Shown here: piece after piece, positions 37,156 to 49,090 of the stretch
Position numbering within the stretch: position 1 is the first letter of the stretch
Layout: each line of letters starts with the position of its first letter
Origin: Strigamia acuminata
Taxonomy: Eukaryota > Arthropoda > Chilopoda > Geophilomorpha > Linotaeniidae
NCBI GenBank assembly: GCA_949358305.1
Contig: OX442315.1
Span: 12,612,427 to 12,676,426 of the forward strand
DNA length: 64,000 nucleotides
Reading direction: 5' to 3'
Notes under the pieces: model-generated
Told to the model about the DNA's origin: nothing
The model's database searches: none
Seen by the model: the letters and a program-made list of their open reading frames with translations, nothing else
Made by a program: the position numbers and the translations under genes

Positions 37156-37299
37156 TATCGTTAGCCTCCTCCTTATTCACTCTTCTCCCCGCGCCACCAC
37201 TCGGAGTGATGCTGCAGCATCCACATCAATGTTCCTTTTCCTGGGATTCTGGCCGAGCTTCGCGCCCGCCCGCACGTAAAAACCCCGCACTTGGACGCC

Positions 37300-37326
37300 A
37301 TGGCTGTTTTGTTTCACTGGATACGT
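37300..37326 (+). CDS. Candidate mini first exon (9 codons to GTAAGT)
   Basis: An ATG in strong context (GACGCCATGG) opens nine codons (MAVLFHWIR) that run straight into a consensus donor GTAAGT in phase 0. The segment is preceded by a GC-rich, NRF1-bearing island. It is too short to judge by composition, and no downstream exon was identified. Confidence 0.2.
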
Positions 37327-38087
37327 GTAAGTGGATTTCTCACACCTTTTTCTACCTGTTTTTCTCACCTTCTTTCCATTATGGATCGACTTATTTTTAG
37401 CTAAAATTTCTCTTTTTTCTTTTTTCCATTTTCAATTTTTCAATTCCATCTTTTAATTTTTTTTTCTTTTAAATTAATTAATTGGTTTTAATTTTTTTTA
37501 TATATATATATTTTGATTTGGTTTAGAATAATTTTTAAAATGTTTCATTTCTTCTTCAATAATTTCGAAATTTTAGTGAAAAAAAAATTTTTTTTTTTAT
37601 TTTTTAAAAAAAGAAATTATTATCATTATGGAATATTTTATATATATATATATATAAGTGGATTAACGAGCATCGGATGAACAAATTCCTTCGATTCGTA
37701 AATGGGAGGCGTGCTGAGCATACAAAAGAGTTGAAGGAACCCATATTTTTCTACACCCAACCGTATCTAATTGGGAGTCTGGTCGAAAAGACGCACAAAA
37801 CACGAAAGCTCCGCCCGCCGGTCGAGCTTCTCTGCACAACATTCCCCCAAAAACACAACTCGCGCTTCATTTCTCCCTTTTAAAATTTAAACCACCAATA
37901 ACCACTCAAATCATTCAATTTTCCATCCACTAACCAACAAAAAAAGCATTTAATCATAAATTTCCTCCTCCCAAATCCATTTTCTCCTCCAAACTGCGAA
38001 TATAAAATGTTGCTGATAACGAATGTTCAATCCAACGAGATGATGTCATGTTTCTGCCCTTCCGGATCAATCTCCTGCCTCAATCTC

Positions 38088-38101
38088 GTTACCTTAGAGA
38101 C
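38088..38101. promoter_or_regulatory. RFX-type X-box
   Basis: GTTACCTTAGAGAC fits the X-box pattern with a 2-nt spacer. Confidence 0.4.
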
Positions 38102-38498
38102 CCCCGCATCCCTCATCATCAAAACACAAGGATTTTAACCCATTAGCCACATCGATTTCGCCCTTCCTCAATCCCCGGCTTTTATTTCCTCCACATTAGG
38201 CTTATTCGCCTTTATCTGCATTAAAAGAAGATGGAAACGAGCTCGGCTGATAAAAATAAAAGTGCGTCATCATTCATAATTTGTATTAGATTTACATTTT
38301 ACCCATCATCATAAACTCGTTGTGCCAATATGCACATAAGCTAAGCTGATAAGCACAAACATGCAATTTGAATGATGATGCACTATTCAAAACCATAAAT
38401 TATGACACAACCCAAAGCTGTAAAACGATATGAAATAAACATTTAACGCGCACTGCTTTATTATTATTATTTTATACACATTTATATTTTCGTTTGTT

Positions 38499-38559
38499 TG
38501 TATTTTATATTTTATATTTTATATTTTATATTTTATATTTTATATTTTATATTTTATAA
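38499..38559. repeat. Heptanucleotide microsatellite (ATTTTAT)n
   Basis: About eight uninterrupted copies of a 7-bp unit. A frame through it (ILYFIFY...) is a repeat artefact. Confidence 0.9.
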
Positions 38560-40076
38560 CATCAATTGTTTCTCGTTGTCACTAGATATCAGTCAAGCAA
38601 GATGGCCGACGTTGTCGATACTGCTCTTTGTGTTCACTGTCTGCCTTGATGTTGCACCAAAAATTCATAAGGCACGCGGTGAATGCCAAGAGACGGTAGT
38701 GAGTGTCTTCGATCTCGAGCGTGCGAGATTTGTGCGAGAGTTAAGATGGCGGCGTGTGCGTATCGATCTAAGTTTTGAATTGAACGTTTTTTCGTGTACA
38801 TTTTTGGAAAATAAATTTTTTTTGTCGAGTTTAACTGGATTTTTCTTCCTCTACATGAAAATATACATATTTATGTATGTGTTTAAGTATTTATTCATTT
38901 ACGCGAAGGAAAAATGAAAATCGATCCGTTCGGTTACAAAATTTCCATTTTAAAGTCATTGAATGAAAGCAGGAGTGTGGAATAAACTTGTAATACAACA
39001 TCTGTTTAAAATTTATGACGGGAGAGGAGAAATCTACTGAAAAATACATCAAAAATCCTCCATTTTATGCCACATCAATTTTTTACGGCTACTAAAACAA
39101 ATTTCTGCCAAACAAGTGGAAAACTGGAGTCAAGAAAGAAGAGAAAAAATATTAAATGACACAAAGGTGTAATAAGAAAACAGAAAAAACACAACATGTC
39201 TGAAACAAAAATAAAATCTCCGATTTCGCACGTTTCGGTGACCGAAAACCCGATAGGTTATTGTCACCGGACTCTAATAATGACTGCCACTAAGCAATCA
39301 ATAGGTGGAACTAGCAGAATTTTTCTATCGCACACTGCGTCAACATTAATTGGAATTCCTTTACCAGATAATGATCAAGGTGGTAGAAATAGAGCGAGAG
39401 AGGGAGCGAGAGATGCTGAGCAAACTGCAGCATCCGCAGAGCATGCGCATTAATGTCCCTCGCTGTTTTATCGATTATTGTGGAAGCAAAAATTGTATGA
39501 AATAAACCAACCTGATGCAGACAAATATTTAATGTTTTAAATCCTTCTATTTTAAAAACAAAAAAAAAGCAGTGGGTCCTCCAAATTACGTCATTTCGGA
39601 GTTTGGTAAGTGGAAAAGCGAGGAAAAACAGCAAATAATTGAAAAATATTCGTATTTTTCTTGATTCTGGTGGAAACAATAACAAATACATAAAGAAAGC
39701 ATCCAAAGAGTCCATTTTGGTATTTGGATTTAGGAAAAGGAGGAAACGGAAATCAAAAATGAAAAAATGGAATTTAAATTGGAAATACCATTTTTGGAAG
39801 AAAGTTTTTAAAGGTATTGTGGATTTTTCTATTTATTTCTTTTATTATATTTACTATAATTAATGGAAATCAATATCTGGGGTGAATTCAGTCGTGTTTC
39901 TTATTTTTTTTTATTTAGGCTTAGATTTTAAAAGATGGAGGTTGGTTAGATGATTTAAATGTATTTTTTTGTTTGGTTGCTTTTTTTGTATTTTCTGCTG
40001 AAATAATAAAAATGTGCATAATGCCAGTTTATCTCTACACCTTCAAGATGAAAAGAAGGAAACTTAAAACTTGTCT

Positions 40077-40090
40077 GTCTCCATGGCAAC
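40077..40090. promoter_or_regulatory. RFX-type X-box
   Basis: GTCTCCATGGCAAC fits the X-box pattern. It overlaps an ATG that opens eight codons ending at a GTAAGT donor (40107), similar to other islands. Confidence 0.45.
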
Positions 40091-42515
40091 CATAAATGGG
40101 AGATGTGGTAAGTGGGAGAAAAAAAGGAATCAAAATGGGAGAGTGCATTTTCCCAAGGATGTTTATGAAATGAAAAACAAAAAATATAATCATTTATTAT
40201 TATTATTATTATTTTTTTTTTAGATATTTTAAAAAATAAATTTGAACTCGGAGTAATTTTTTTTCCTTTTACATTTTTTAAATTGGTATCCCAATATAAA
40301 AAAAAATAGATTGGAATTTTAAACACTTTTTATTTTTCTCATTAAGGTTTGATAAAAATTAAAATATGTAAAAATAATTTTTCTTTCTCCTTTATCTTGC
40401 TTTTTTATACCACTAATAAAAAGAAAATTACTCAACTATGCATCAATTTCCCTTTTTAATAAGAAAACATTAAAAAAAATTAATTACGGCTTTTTTTTTT
40501 CTTTTTTTTTAGTTTAATACCAAAAGATAAAAAAAAATGGTGGAAATATTTTGAGGTGTCAATTATTTTTCAAAAAGAAACTTGAGATTGAAGTTAAAGT
40601 TGCAAATATATAAAAATTTAAAAAAAAATTAAATTAAAAAAAAAAAAAAAAAAAAATTTCTGACATGAAAATTGTCAGAAATGAGAAATAAAATATATGA
40701 GAAAACATGGCCCTTATTACTAAGTAGTATACAATGTAATATTTAAATTTGGCCCAAATCCAAATGTTTTTTCCACCGTTTATCAATTTCATTCCAAAGC
40801 CCTTAAAATCCACCAAGTGTAAATAATAACTCACAAAAAGGGTTAATTTTGAATTCATAATGATGCATCAGATTTTCCTCCAACCTGCATAAATATTTTC
40901 CAAAAAAAAAAACATTTCTCAGTTTTTGCATCCAAAATTTTCAAATTTCTTTTACTGCTTGTTTTCTTGCAATAACATTTCAAGGAGTGGAACTCTACAC
41001 AAGTTTCTGCATATAAAGTCTCATCATAACTTTCATATTTTTATCACCATTGATAATTCAATTCCAGTTTTAAGTGCTCAAATCAAGTTTAGAAATGCTA
41101 AGGCTCAAAAAACAAACATTGAGAAACATGAAAAATTAGTTGCATCAACAATTTTTTTCCAGCAGAAAAATGTGAAGAATTAGATAAAATTAGATAAAAT
41201 TTGCAAATACAGATAAATCATTATTCCAAATTTACATTCCAAACGAGATTTATTTGCATTTGCATAGAAAATAAATTAGATTTCATATCATAAATAACTT
41301 AACCGAATACATAATATGGACAAAAATATAACATAATTTAATGCCATTTAAAATCATTAAAAATTCAAAGTGATTCATTGTTATTTGAACCCTTAAAATT
41401 AAATATTAAAAAATATTTATCTGTAATTCCAAAAAAAAAAAACATTAAAAAAAAACAACAACAATATCTTTCTCCATATTTTTCAATCATCAAATAATTT
41501 GATTTAAGAACAAAATGAGAAAAGACGTCATCAATTAAAATGTTTCAAAGAAAACTATACTTTATCTGGAAGTAGAGTGCTCAAAAAAGATAAAAGAGGA
41601 AATTATTATAATTTAGATCAGGTTAAACTCGGTTTGCAGAGTGCAATTTGCTATAATTTTTCCAGCACTAGCAATTTTATAAAACCCATAAATATAAATA
41701 TAATTTTGCAAACAGGAAATTGAATTCAATCCTAAAATAAAAGCAAGTCTGTCTGCGAGTTACAGAATAAAGAATTTCCCTCCTTTTTGATCCATCCTCT
41801 ACGTCGTATATAAACCATGACCAATTGCGAGTGGAAAAGAAAAATAAAATTTTCTCTTGTTTTCAAAGATATCGATTTGTGCCGACGAAGCTCTTCTAGT
41901 CTTCTCATTCATTAAAGCCGAATTACACTTAATTTTCCATTCTTACACCCTTTTCTATTCTTAACTAATGGTTATATTTTGCTTTTTATATTGTTTCAAA
42001 AAGGTATCAATCTTTTTTTTCTCAAAATAACAATTATAATAAAAAATTAACACTAAAAACAAATATTAATTCAATAATTACATGCATGCATGGCATCTTG
42101 GTCTGATAAATATGTTATAAAAATAAATATGGTGTGCAGAAGCGGACAAAATGTTATCGGTGGCTTTAGGGCTGGTTTATACAATAGTTTTGGTCTATGG
42201 ATCAATTGTAAATAATGCAGCAGTCCTTCTACAATTGATCTCAGGTTTGAATCCAATTCAATTCAAGCGTGACGCAAATATTGTTTAGTTGCAAATGTCT
42301 GTTCAAGTTGTCATTAAAATTCAACAGAATGAATAAATAGCTATTACATCCACAAAGCATCTGTCTGACATCAAGATGTTTCCAAATACTATTCACAACA
42401 GCAAATAGTCATCAAACAAATAAAAACCGCATAAGATAATTAGTCACAGAACTGTCTATTGACAAAAGAAATGCTTTTGGTTTCAATCCAAAAATCAAAA
42501 AAATTAGCAAAAAAT

Positions 42516-42657
42516 GAAGAAATTTACCAAAAAAACAAAGAAGTTACCAAAAAAACAAAGAAATTTACCAAAAAACAAAGAAATTTACCAAAAAACAAAT
42601 ATATTTATCAAAAACCAATAGTTATTGAATAGAATAAATTTACCAAAAAACAAAGAT
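42516..42657. repeat. Short tandem array, about 20-bp unit
   Basis: Five to six copies of AAATTTACCAAAAAACAAAG, interrupted near 42610. Confidence 0.85.
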
Positions 42658-43191
42658 GTATTTAATTTAAAAATTAATGAAAATTGACCTTGTTTAACAG
42701 AATAACATGTCTTTCTATTGGCAGTAAAAACCGGCTCCCAAGAAGAATCTGCCAAACTTGTAAAATTCTAACTGAATGCCTTATTCTTGCCTTATTTGTC
42801 TGTTTTAGATGCAAATGACCACTACCTCTACTGATAATACATGTCACAGCCAAAAGTGCACTACAGAAATTGACATTCTGAAAACGTGCATTACAAAATT
42901 ACACCACAAAACAACATAAGAAATATCTCAGTTTAATGTTTATGCTCCATGAATTACAGCACCATCAAACCACTAACACTCTATTTAAGGCTTATTTTAG
43001 TTTCTTTTTAGGCTTTACACTTGATGTTAGTGTTATTGATAAATCTAACAATTTACTACCAGGTCTATATATACATATATACAGTATAACTTATATATAA
43101 AACACTGATGAGAGATGAATGACTTTTTAAGCCCACAAAGAAAAACAGGTTTTCATCCTCCAGCTTGCAAGCCGATCTTCTTTTCATTAGT

Positions 43192-43490
43192 GGGCAAAAT
43201 TATCCCCCGAAAGAGTATACATGACTATATTTTGTAATGTCGATATACACAAAGGTGTTATAAAGTATTCCATTACAATTATTAACCAAATAGTAGTCGT
43301 ATTCAATAAAGAATCAAAATTAGCACATACCGTAAACACGAAACGACTTATACTACATAAAAATGGGATTTCCGGTATGGAAAATGTGTGGGAAATTTTA
43401 TGGAAAGACCTACTTTCCACGAGTGAAAATGTTAAATTTCCATACTGTATAAAGATTATGTTTACACATCATATTTCCACATGGTTATAA
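43192..43490 (+). pseudogene. Degraded coding-like segment, unrecognised
   Basis: After a pyrimidine-rich acceptor-like site (CTTCTTTTCATTAG) a frame is open for 98 codons (contains HTVNTKRLILHKNG and MENVWEILWKDLL) and ends at a TAA. Shorter open stretches follow in other frames at 43529-43627 and 43624-43812, with similar codon texture (for example NVDRVEIDETNL). Together they look like one coding region of about 600 bp broken by frameshifts, or an exon plus chance frames. I recognise no family. Confidence 0.3.
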
Positions 43491-45359
43491 CTCGTGATTC
43501 TAATATCCAAAAATCACCCGTTAACACGATGAAATTCTTACCGAGATTCAATGTAGATCGTGTGGAAATAGACGAGACCAATTTGATAAAACATAACAGT
43601 GTTAGGTTTATTTCTCTACGGTCGTGAACAATGGCGATAACAATGGCGCCTTACAACAAACATACTTTAAAAGTCGAAATAAATCCACAGATCTGTCCCT
43701 AACGAGCACAAAACTCAACTTAGGTTTAAAACTAAAGCGGTATATGATTCAAAACCAATCTTCCGGTCTTCGACATTGCCACATCCATCTTGCTACGTGT
43801 ACGAGTGGATGAGCTGCGTTACATTATGATACATTTACAATGAATTGGAGTCTATACGAATTAATAAAAATTCATATTGAATAATGTCCTTCTCTCGCTT
43901 CTTATCGCTTGCTGCATCAATTATAAAAAGTAGGCTACACGATTCAGCACTTTCAAGTTGTTAACAAAAAAAATGTAAGGATCTAGAGAGATCTTGGCGT
44001 CTTTTAATTTTTATCAGCAGTGAAGTTCAACTCCAAGCAGCCTGGAATTATTAAAAACCTTCCCAAAAAAAGAGAATAAGATTCAATATGCTAATTTCAT
44101 TCCAGTTGATGGCCCCAGTTTCATTGCAGACAAAAAGCAGAAGGAAAAAATTTCCAAAAAAAAATTAGTTATTTCGTATTTTATATATAATAAAAATAAA
44201 TAAATGTGAAAATAATTATTTTTATATATGTATTTGATCGAATCATATATATATATATATATATATATACAAACCGTATATTTCACATACGTGTTATCTT
44301 CGGCGTATAATTTATTCCACCTTGGCCTTACCTGAGTTGTTAGTCACCCTCCCCTACACATGATGTGAAATTGAGGATGGAGTGTGGTAGTCATGGAAAC
44401 AGCTATTCACCACCCCATATTGATCGAGCAGTCGTGTAAGAATTTTCGTTGCTAGCAAAATAGAGAAGGAAAGAAGAAAAATAAAGAACATTTTCTCTCC
44501 TTCCTTAAAAACTTTTCATTCCAAATTGCTGCCCCTCGATAACACATTATTACAATGCGCATGTGCAATTCAAACTTTTCAAATTTCAACCACAAACAAT
44601 TAAATAAATAAATAAATTTTTTTTTTTTATTTTAAAAATATTTATATTTTTACATTTTATCTTCTCGCTCTCCAAACACGAAAAGAAATAAAAATGTTTT
44701 CTACAAAACCAAAAACGAGATTGTTTGGCATGAATTAATGCTCATTCAAACACGACGCCGCAAAGTGCAACAATATCCTCCACAATCATCATTTCCAAAT
44801 CTCAAATGTTCCTTTTTCTTGGCTGCAAAATGCACAAGATGATAGCAGTAAAGACGATAGACGTGTGTGTGTGTATATCCCCATCCACTATACGACCCAT
44901 TTCCGGTTAATTAAAAACCTTTCACTTAAGACTTGAGAGTACACAATTAAAAAACAGAAAAGGAAAAATGTCCAAAAACAAACAATATCAAAAGAAAAAG
45001 GGGTGACAAATCTGTCACTTTCTTAAAAACCGAGTTAAAAGTTATACACTTTATTTTCTCTTAGACGAGAGCAGAAATTAAATAAAACTTGAAGCATAAG
45101 TGTCTTGTCTCATTAAGGTTGGTTTGGGAAGCCAAAGGCGATTCAAGTGAACTTGAAATAACATCTTTTCGATGAACACGTTTGACATCTGCTCAATAAT
45201 AGAATTTAAAAAAAAGAAAAGGAAAATATTTAGTTTTTGCAATAGGAAAATTTAAATTTCGTTTGAAAAATGTGTATTTTTACAATTAGATTGAATTTGT
45301 CCAGTTTTGAATGTACAAAACGTGTACAATTTGTGTTTTTCGTGACTTAATGTACTTAC

Positions 45360-45448
45360 GGCGAATGGTTTTCAAGTAATAGTTTTATGTGTTCGTATAC
45401 TACGTTTGTTCTTTTTTTGCGCGATCTAAACGAACTGGACGACGCCAT
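45360..45448 (-). CDS. Candidate first coding exon on the minus strand, unrecognised
   Basis: ATG at 45448 in an AAAATGGCG context (also a YY1-like site) opens 29 codons + 2 nt. It begins MASSSSFRSRKKRTN and contains YEHIKLLLEN, with no stop before a strong donor (GCC|GTAAGT). Codon use is CpG-rich against an AT-rich background, which favours real coding. A TATA-like TTTATATG lies about 40 bp upstream. No downstream exon was found to the left. The end phase (2 nt) equals that of the candidate exon at 45978-46012, so the two could be alternative starts of one gene. Confidence 0.4.
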
Positions 45449-45977
45449 TTTGAATTTGATTGTAAACGCCAAAACCCGGCATATAAACCGATTCAAAAAC
45501 GACGTTTTTCGCACTACCGCATAGTTTAATTTCTAAAATTATTAAAGCTAAGAATAGTATAAGTTTTTACAAAAATTAAAACAACTATTTCACCACTACA
45601 ATCCTTTTTCCCTCCCACTAATATCCAAAACCGCTGTCTTGATGTACACTCTTAAGCATTAAAATAAATTCCTCCGGGTGCAATTGCTTGCAAAACAACA
45701 ATAAATTTGTGTTAGACAAAGTAATTCCTCTCAAAATTTATAATTAATTGGCTCAAGAAAATAAATTTCCATTTAAAAACCAACCACACTCCACAAATCG
45801 CACAAAATGCAATAAAAACACAAGAATAACCAAACCAAAAATCCCACCTCCACAAGAATCCACCCCCAACCAAATCCAAACACCCAAACTAAAACAATCC
45901 ACCATTTCCCCCCACCAAAAACCCCCACTTTCCTGCCAGAAACCCAAAATCTCCAAACTCTCATCTTTAAAACTTAC

Positions 45978-46012
45978 CTTGAACTTGTTTCCAACCCTCC
46001 TCCTGCAGCCAT
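45978..46012 (-). CDS. Candidate alternative first exon (11 codons + 2 nt)
   Basis: ATG at 46012 opens MAAGGGLETSS and ends at a consensus donor AG|GTAAGT in phase 2, the same phase as the candidate exon at 45360-45448 on the same strand. It is too short for composition to be decisive. Confidence 0.3.
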
Positions 46013-46215
46013 GAGTTGCTGACATTGAAAATGGCCAAAACTAAAACCAAAACCAAAAGCACAGAAGAAAAACCCCACCTACTTGCTCCTGTAGACCATT
46101 ACTGGTTGTAGTGAGAGAAAACCCACCCTTGTCAATGAAAGGCACCCCTACCCCAGCTGTAAGGGACAAAGACACACATTCCCCCATCTACTACTACCAT
46201 CTGCACATAGTCTTG

Positions 46216-46223
46216 TATATAAG
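46216..46223 (+). promoter_or_regulatory. TATA box of a candidate plus-strand transcript
   Basis: TATATAAG lies about 95 bp upstream of the ATG at 46317 and about 205 bp upstream of a consensus donor. Confidence 0.45.
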
Positions 46224-46316
46224 ATTCAACCCTCCCTTTCTCCCTTCTATTCCCCACCCCCCAACCTTTTATCCTACCCGTCGCTTATTCACAGATCTGG
46301 ACATGGCCAACTCACA

Positions 46317-46424
46317 ATGGCCGACCACTGCAGCAGCTGCCTAACAAGACTTGATCTCACAGTTGCCATCAGCCACACTACTCATGTGTTGGCTTCGGTC
46401 CTAACTGCACGGCTTCTTAAAAAG
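46317..46424 (+). CDS. Candidate first coding exon (36 codons to GTGAGT)
   Basis: ATG at 46317 (ACAATGGCC) opens 36 codons in phase 0 (begins MADHCSSCLTRL, ends TARLLKK) and runs into a consensus donor AAAAAG|GTGAGT. A TATA box lies at the right distance for a transcript starting near 46250. An earlier in-frame-independent ATG at 46303 could also be used. No matching downstream exon was found before the retrotransposon. With the minus-strand candidate at 46012, this would form a divergent pair about 300 bp apart. Confidence 0.35.
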
Positions 46425-47107
46425 GTGAGTTTTTTGCACACCTTTTCTTCTATTGGGCACAAGAGATGGCCATTTAAGTAATTGATTGCTTGGAAAGGCT
46501 CTTCAAAGGTAAATGAGATCAATTAACAATCCCAGTTTGCCCAAATAGGCTTTCTGACACTGTTTGCACTCTTTTTCCAACATTTAAGTTTGAATTTTAT
46601 AATGTTGGGTGACTCACCGCGTGATAGGCCTATGAGAAGTGTGTTTTAATTGCGCATTTCTGTTCCCCAAATAGGCTTAACTGTTGAATAAGGTCACAAA
46701 ACTAGTAAATCTGATACATTTTTATTCCAAACTCAAGAAATTGTGAATTGGTGCTTTGATTCCGTCACTAACACGTCTTCTATGGCCTCTTCTCAACACC
46801 TAATCACCCAAAAGCAAATCAAATAGGACGGATAAGATGCTGAGTTTAATTTTCATCGATCATTGTGCTAACCTTGTGTCAAATTATGTCAACAAAGAAC
46901 AAACACGGGACGGTTTTTGCGTCCAACTCAAACAGGTGCAAAAAGAGGTGAAATATTGAAGTTCTCGTGTGTTTGTTGCTTAGTAAACAAGTTAATCCGT
47001 ATTTCAAAAGAGGAGGAGGAAATTTGTTCCCCTTCTTATCACACTCTTCACTCAAACGACAAAGCCGATTCCCCATTGGTCGGCAGCCTGAATAAACACC
47101 CCCGCAA

Positions 47108-47128
47108 GCCGGGTTCATAGAACCCGGC
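47108..47128. repeat. Perfect hairpin, 9-bp stem
   Basis: GCCGGGTTC, 3-nt loop ATA, GAACCCGGC. It lies between two inverted CCAAT boxes in a GC-rich island, and could be a palindromic protein-binding site. Confidence 0.75.
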
Positions 47129-47326
47129 CGCCATTGGTTGCCATGGACAAAGAGGCGTGACGAAATTGCCCGTCACTCTCGGACACAGGAGGGATGCTGA
47201 GGGCGTGGTCGTTGCATCTTCGACTCGGAGGTAGATGTTAATGACGTCATCAAATGGAGGAGCCGCTTACCAATTTTGTAATGTAATATACACATCTTTT
47301 AGTTTTATTTCATTTGTTTGTTTTCG

Positions 47327-47367
47327 TTTTTTTTTTTTTTTGGGGGGGGGGGGGGGGGGAGGGGGGG
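47327..47367 (+). repeat. Poly(T)15-poly(G)18-A-poly(G)7 tract
   Basis: An abrupt switch from a T-run to a G-run. The G-run alone could form a G-quadruplex. Length is likely unstable and prone to sequencing error. Confidence 0.9.
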
Positions 47368-47538
47368 TGTTATTAATCACGAGTTTTTTGACGAGGGGTT
47401 TGAAATTTTCATCACGTTTTCAGTTTTTCACAATCCGCGAGCGTCTAATCAATTAAAATTTATAATAAAAATGGATTAGAAAGCTGTGAAATAACGTCGA
47501 ACAAACGCAGAACGTCGCGAAACAACGCGCCGACTAAA

Positions 47539-47584
47539 TAATAATATAATATAATATAATATAATATAATATAATATAATATAA
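47539..47584. repeat. Pentanucleotide microsatellite (ATAAT)n
   Basis: About nine copies of a 5-bp unit. Confidence 0.9.
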
Positions 47585-48396
47585 AATCACGCAAATTGTT
47601 AATTCTAAGCGAGTAATGAATCGTCGACACTAGAAAAGCCAAAAATTATGAAACACAATTTTATAATTTTGTAATTTAAAAAAAAAAAAAAATAACTTAC
47701 AGTTTTTTTTTACACTTTTCCTCTTCGGAGAGAAACTCTTGTCTGAGATAAACAAACCTTGTCACTCATAAGGGGCATCACGGAACCCCCAGAGACAGAT
47801 AAAAGGACAAGACACAACCTCAGTGCATTTTGTTTACATCTTCTTGCCACTCATGTTTCATTCTGTTTGAACCTTGTACCGCAATTCATTAATTGTCATT
47901 TGCAATCAGGAAACCATGTACAAATACATCATACTAGGTTTACAACCTTTACAAACTGGCTCCTTAAGCTATAGTTTCGTGAAACCTGTTCGGCCAGACC
48001 GTGGAAAATCCTTATACCCCTCCATTTTGTCCTTTATGTATAGCCTAGTTGTTATATTTTTAATTTTTTTGTTTTGTTCCTTTGGAAATTGTCACTGGAG
48101 ATTAAACACTTTCTTCTTTTTATTTTTGCTTGCAATTTATGTTTTGGTTTAGCCGACGCTAAAATGGAACGACCTGGTAAATGGTTTGTAATTACGGTCG
48201 ACAAATCGTTCGGAATCCTTTCTGACTTTGTGTGTGTACTCTGTGTAGTGAAGGAATAAAATACATTATGACTATCGAAAATTGTAAGTAATTTTACGGA
48301 TTAGCCGTATAAGGTTGTTGGTAAAAGCAGTGAAACGCGTGTAAGACAATACCGAGTGTGTAATAAATTATAGAATGCACGTGGAATGAATTGTAT

Positions 48397-49090
48397 TGCA
48401 ACAATGTCGTGAGACAATGTGAAATTTCAACAATGCGATGAAAGTAATTGAAATTTTTACAATGTGGGGTGTCTGAACAAAATTTCAACAATGCGATGAG
48501 AGTAATTGAAATTTTTACAATGTGGTGTGTCTGAACAAAATTTCAACAATGCGATGTAACTAAATAAAATTTCAACAATGTGACGTAACTAAAGGAAATT
48601 TCGACAGCTTCATGTTTCAATTTCAACAATGTGATGTAATTCCACGAAATTTCAACAATGCGATGTAATTCCACGAAATTTCAACAATGTGATGGAATTC
48701 CACGAAATGTCAACAATGTGATGTAACTAAATGAAATTTCAATAATGTGATGTAACTAAATGAAATTTTAACAATGTGATGTAATGAAATTTCAACAATG
48801 TGCTGTAACTAAATGAAATTTCAACAATGTGATGTAATTAAATGAAATTTCAACAGTGTGATGTAACAACTAAACTGAAATTTCAGCAGTGTAGTGTATC
48901 AAAATAAAATTTCAACAGTGTAGTGTAACACAATAAAATTTCAACAGTGTAGTGCAACAAAATAAAATTTCAACAGTGAAGTGTAACAAAATAAAATTTC
49001 AACAGTGAAGTGTAACAAAATAAAATTTCAACAGTGTAGTACCGGTATAACAAAAAAAAATTTCAACAGTGTAGTACCGGTATAACAAAA
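48397..49090. repeat. Minisatellite of about 24 units with a left-to-right sequence gradient
   Basis: Each 26-31-bp unit carries AAATTTCAACA followed by a variable part. Left units read ATGCGATG, central units ATGTGATGTAACTAAATG, right units GTGTAGTGTAACAAAATA. The last two contain an inserted ACCGGTATAAC. The graded change suggests growth from local duplications. Confidence 0.92.

Larger units (their letters stand above)
36601..45359. other. Gene-poor region with promoter-like islands at 36.6-37.4, 38.0-38.8, 39.2-39.5, 43.2-43.9 and 44.3-44.9 kb
   Basis: The largest island (36640-37400) holds a perfect X-box, an inverted pair of GGCAACGG-like words, an NRF1-like palindrome and a 9-codon ATG-to-donor segment. 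Other islands hold YY1-like AAGATGGC words, an X-box at 38088 and NRF1-like sites at 39441 and 44556. The rest is AT-rich, with A/T homopolymers and simple repeats such as (AT)n at 44247-44269. No complete gene is supported. Confidence 0.4.
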
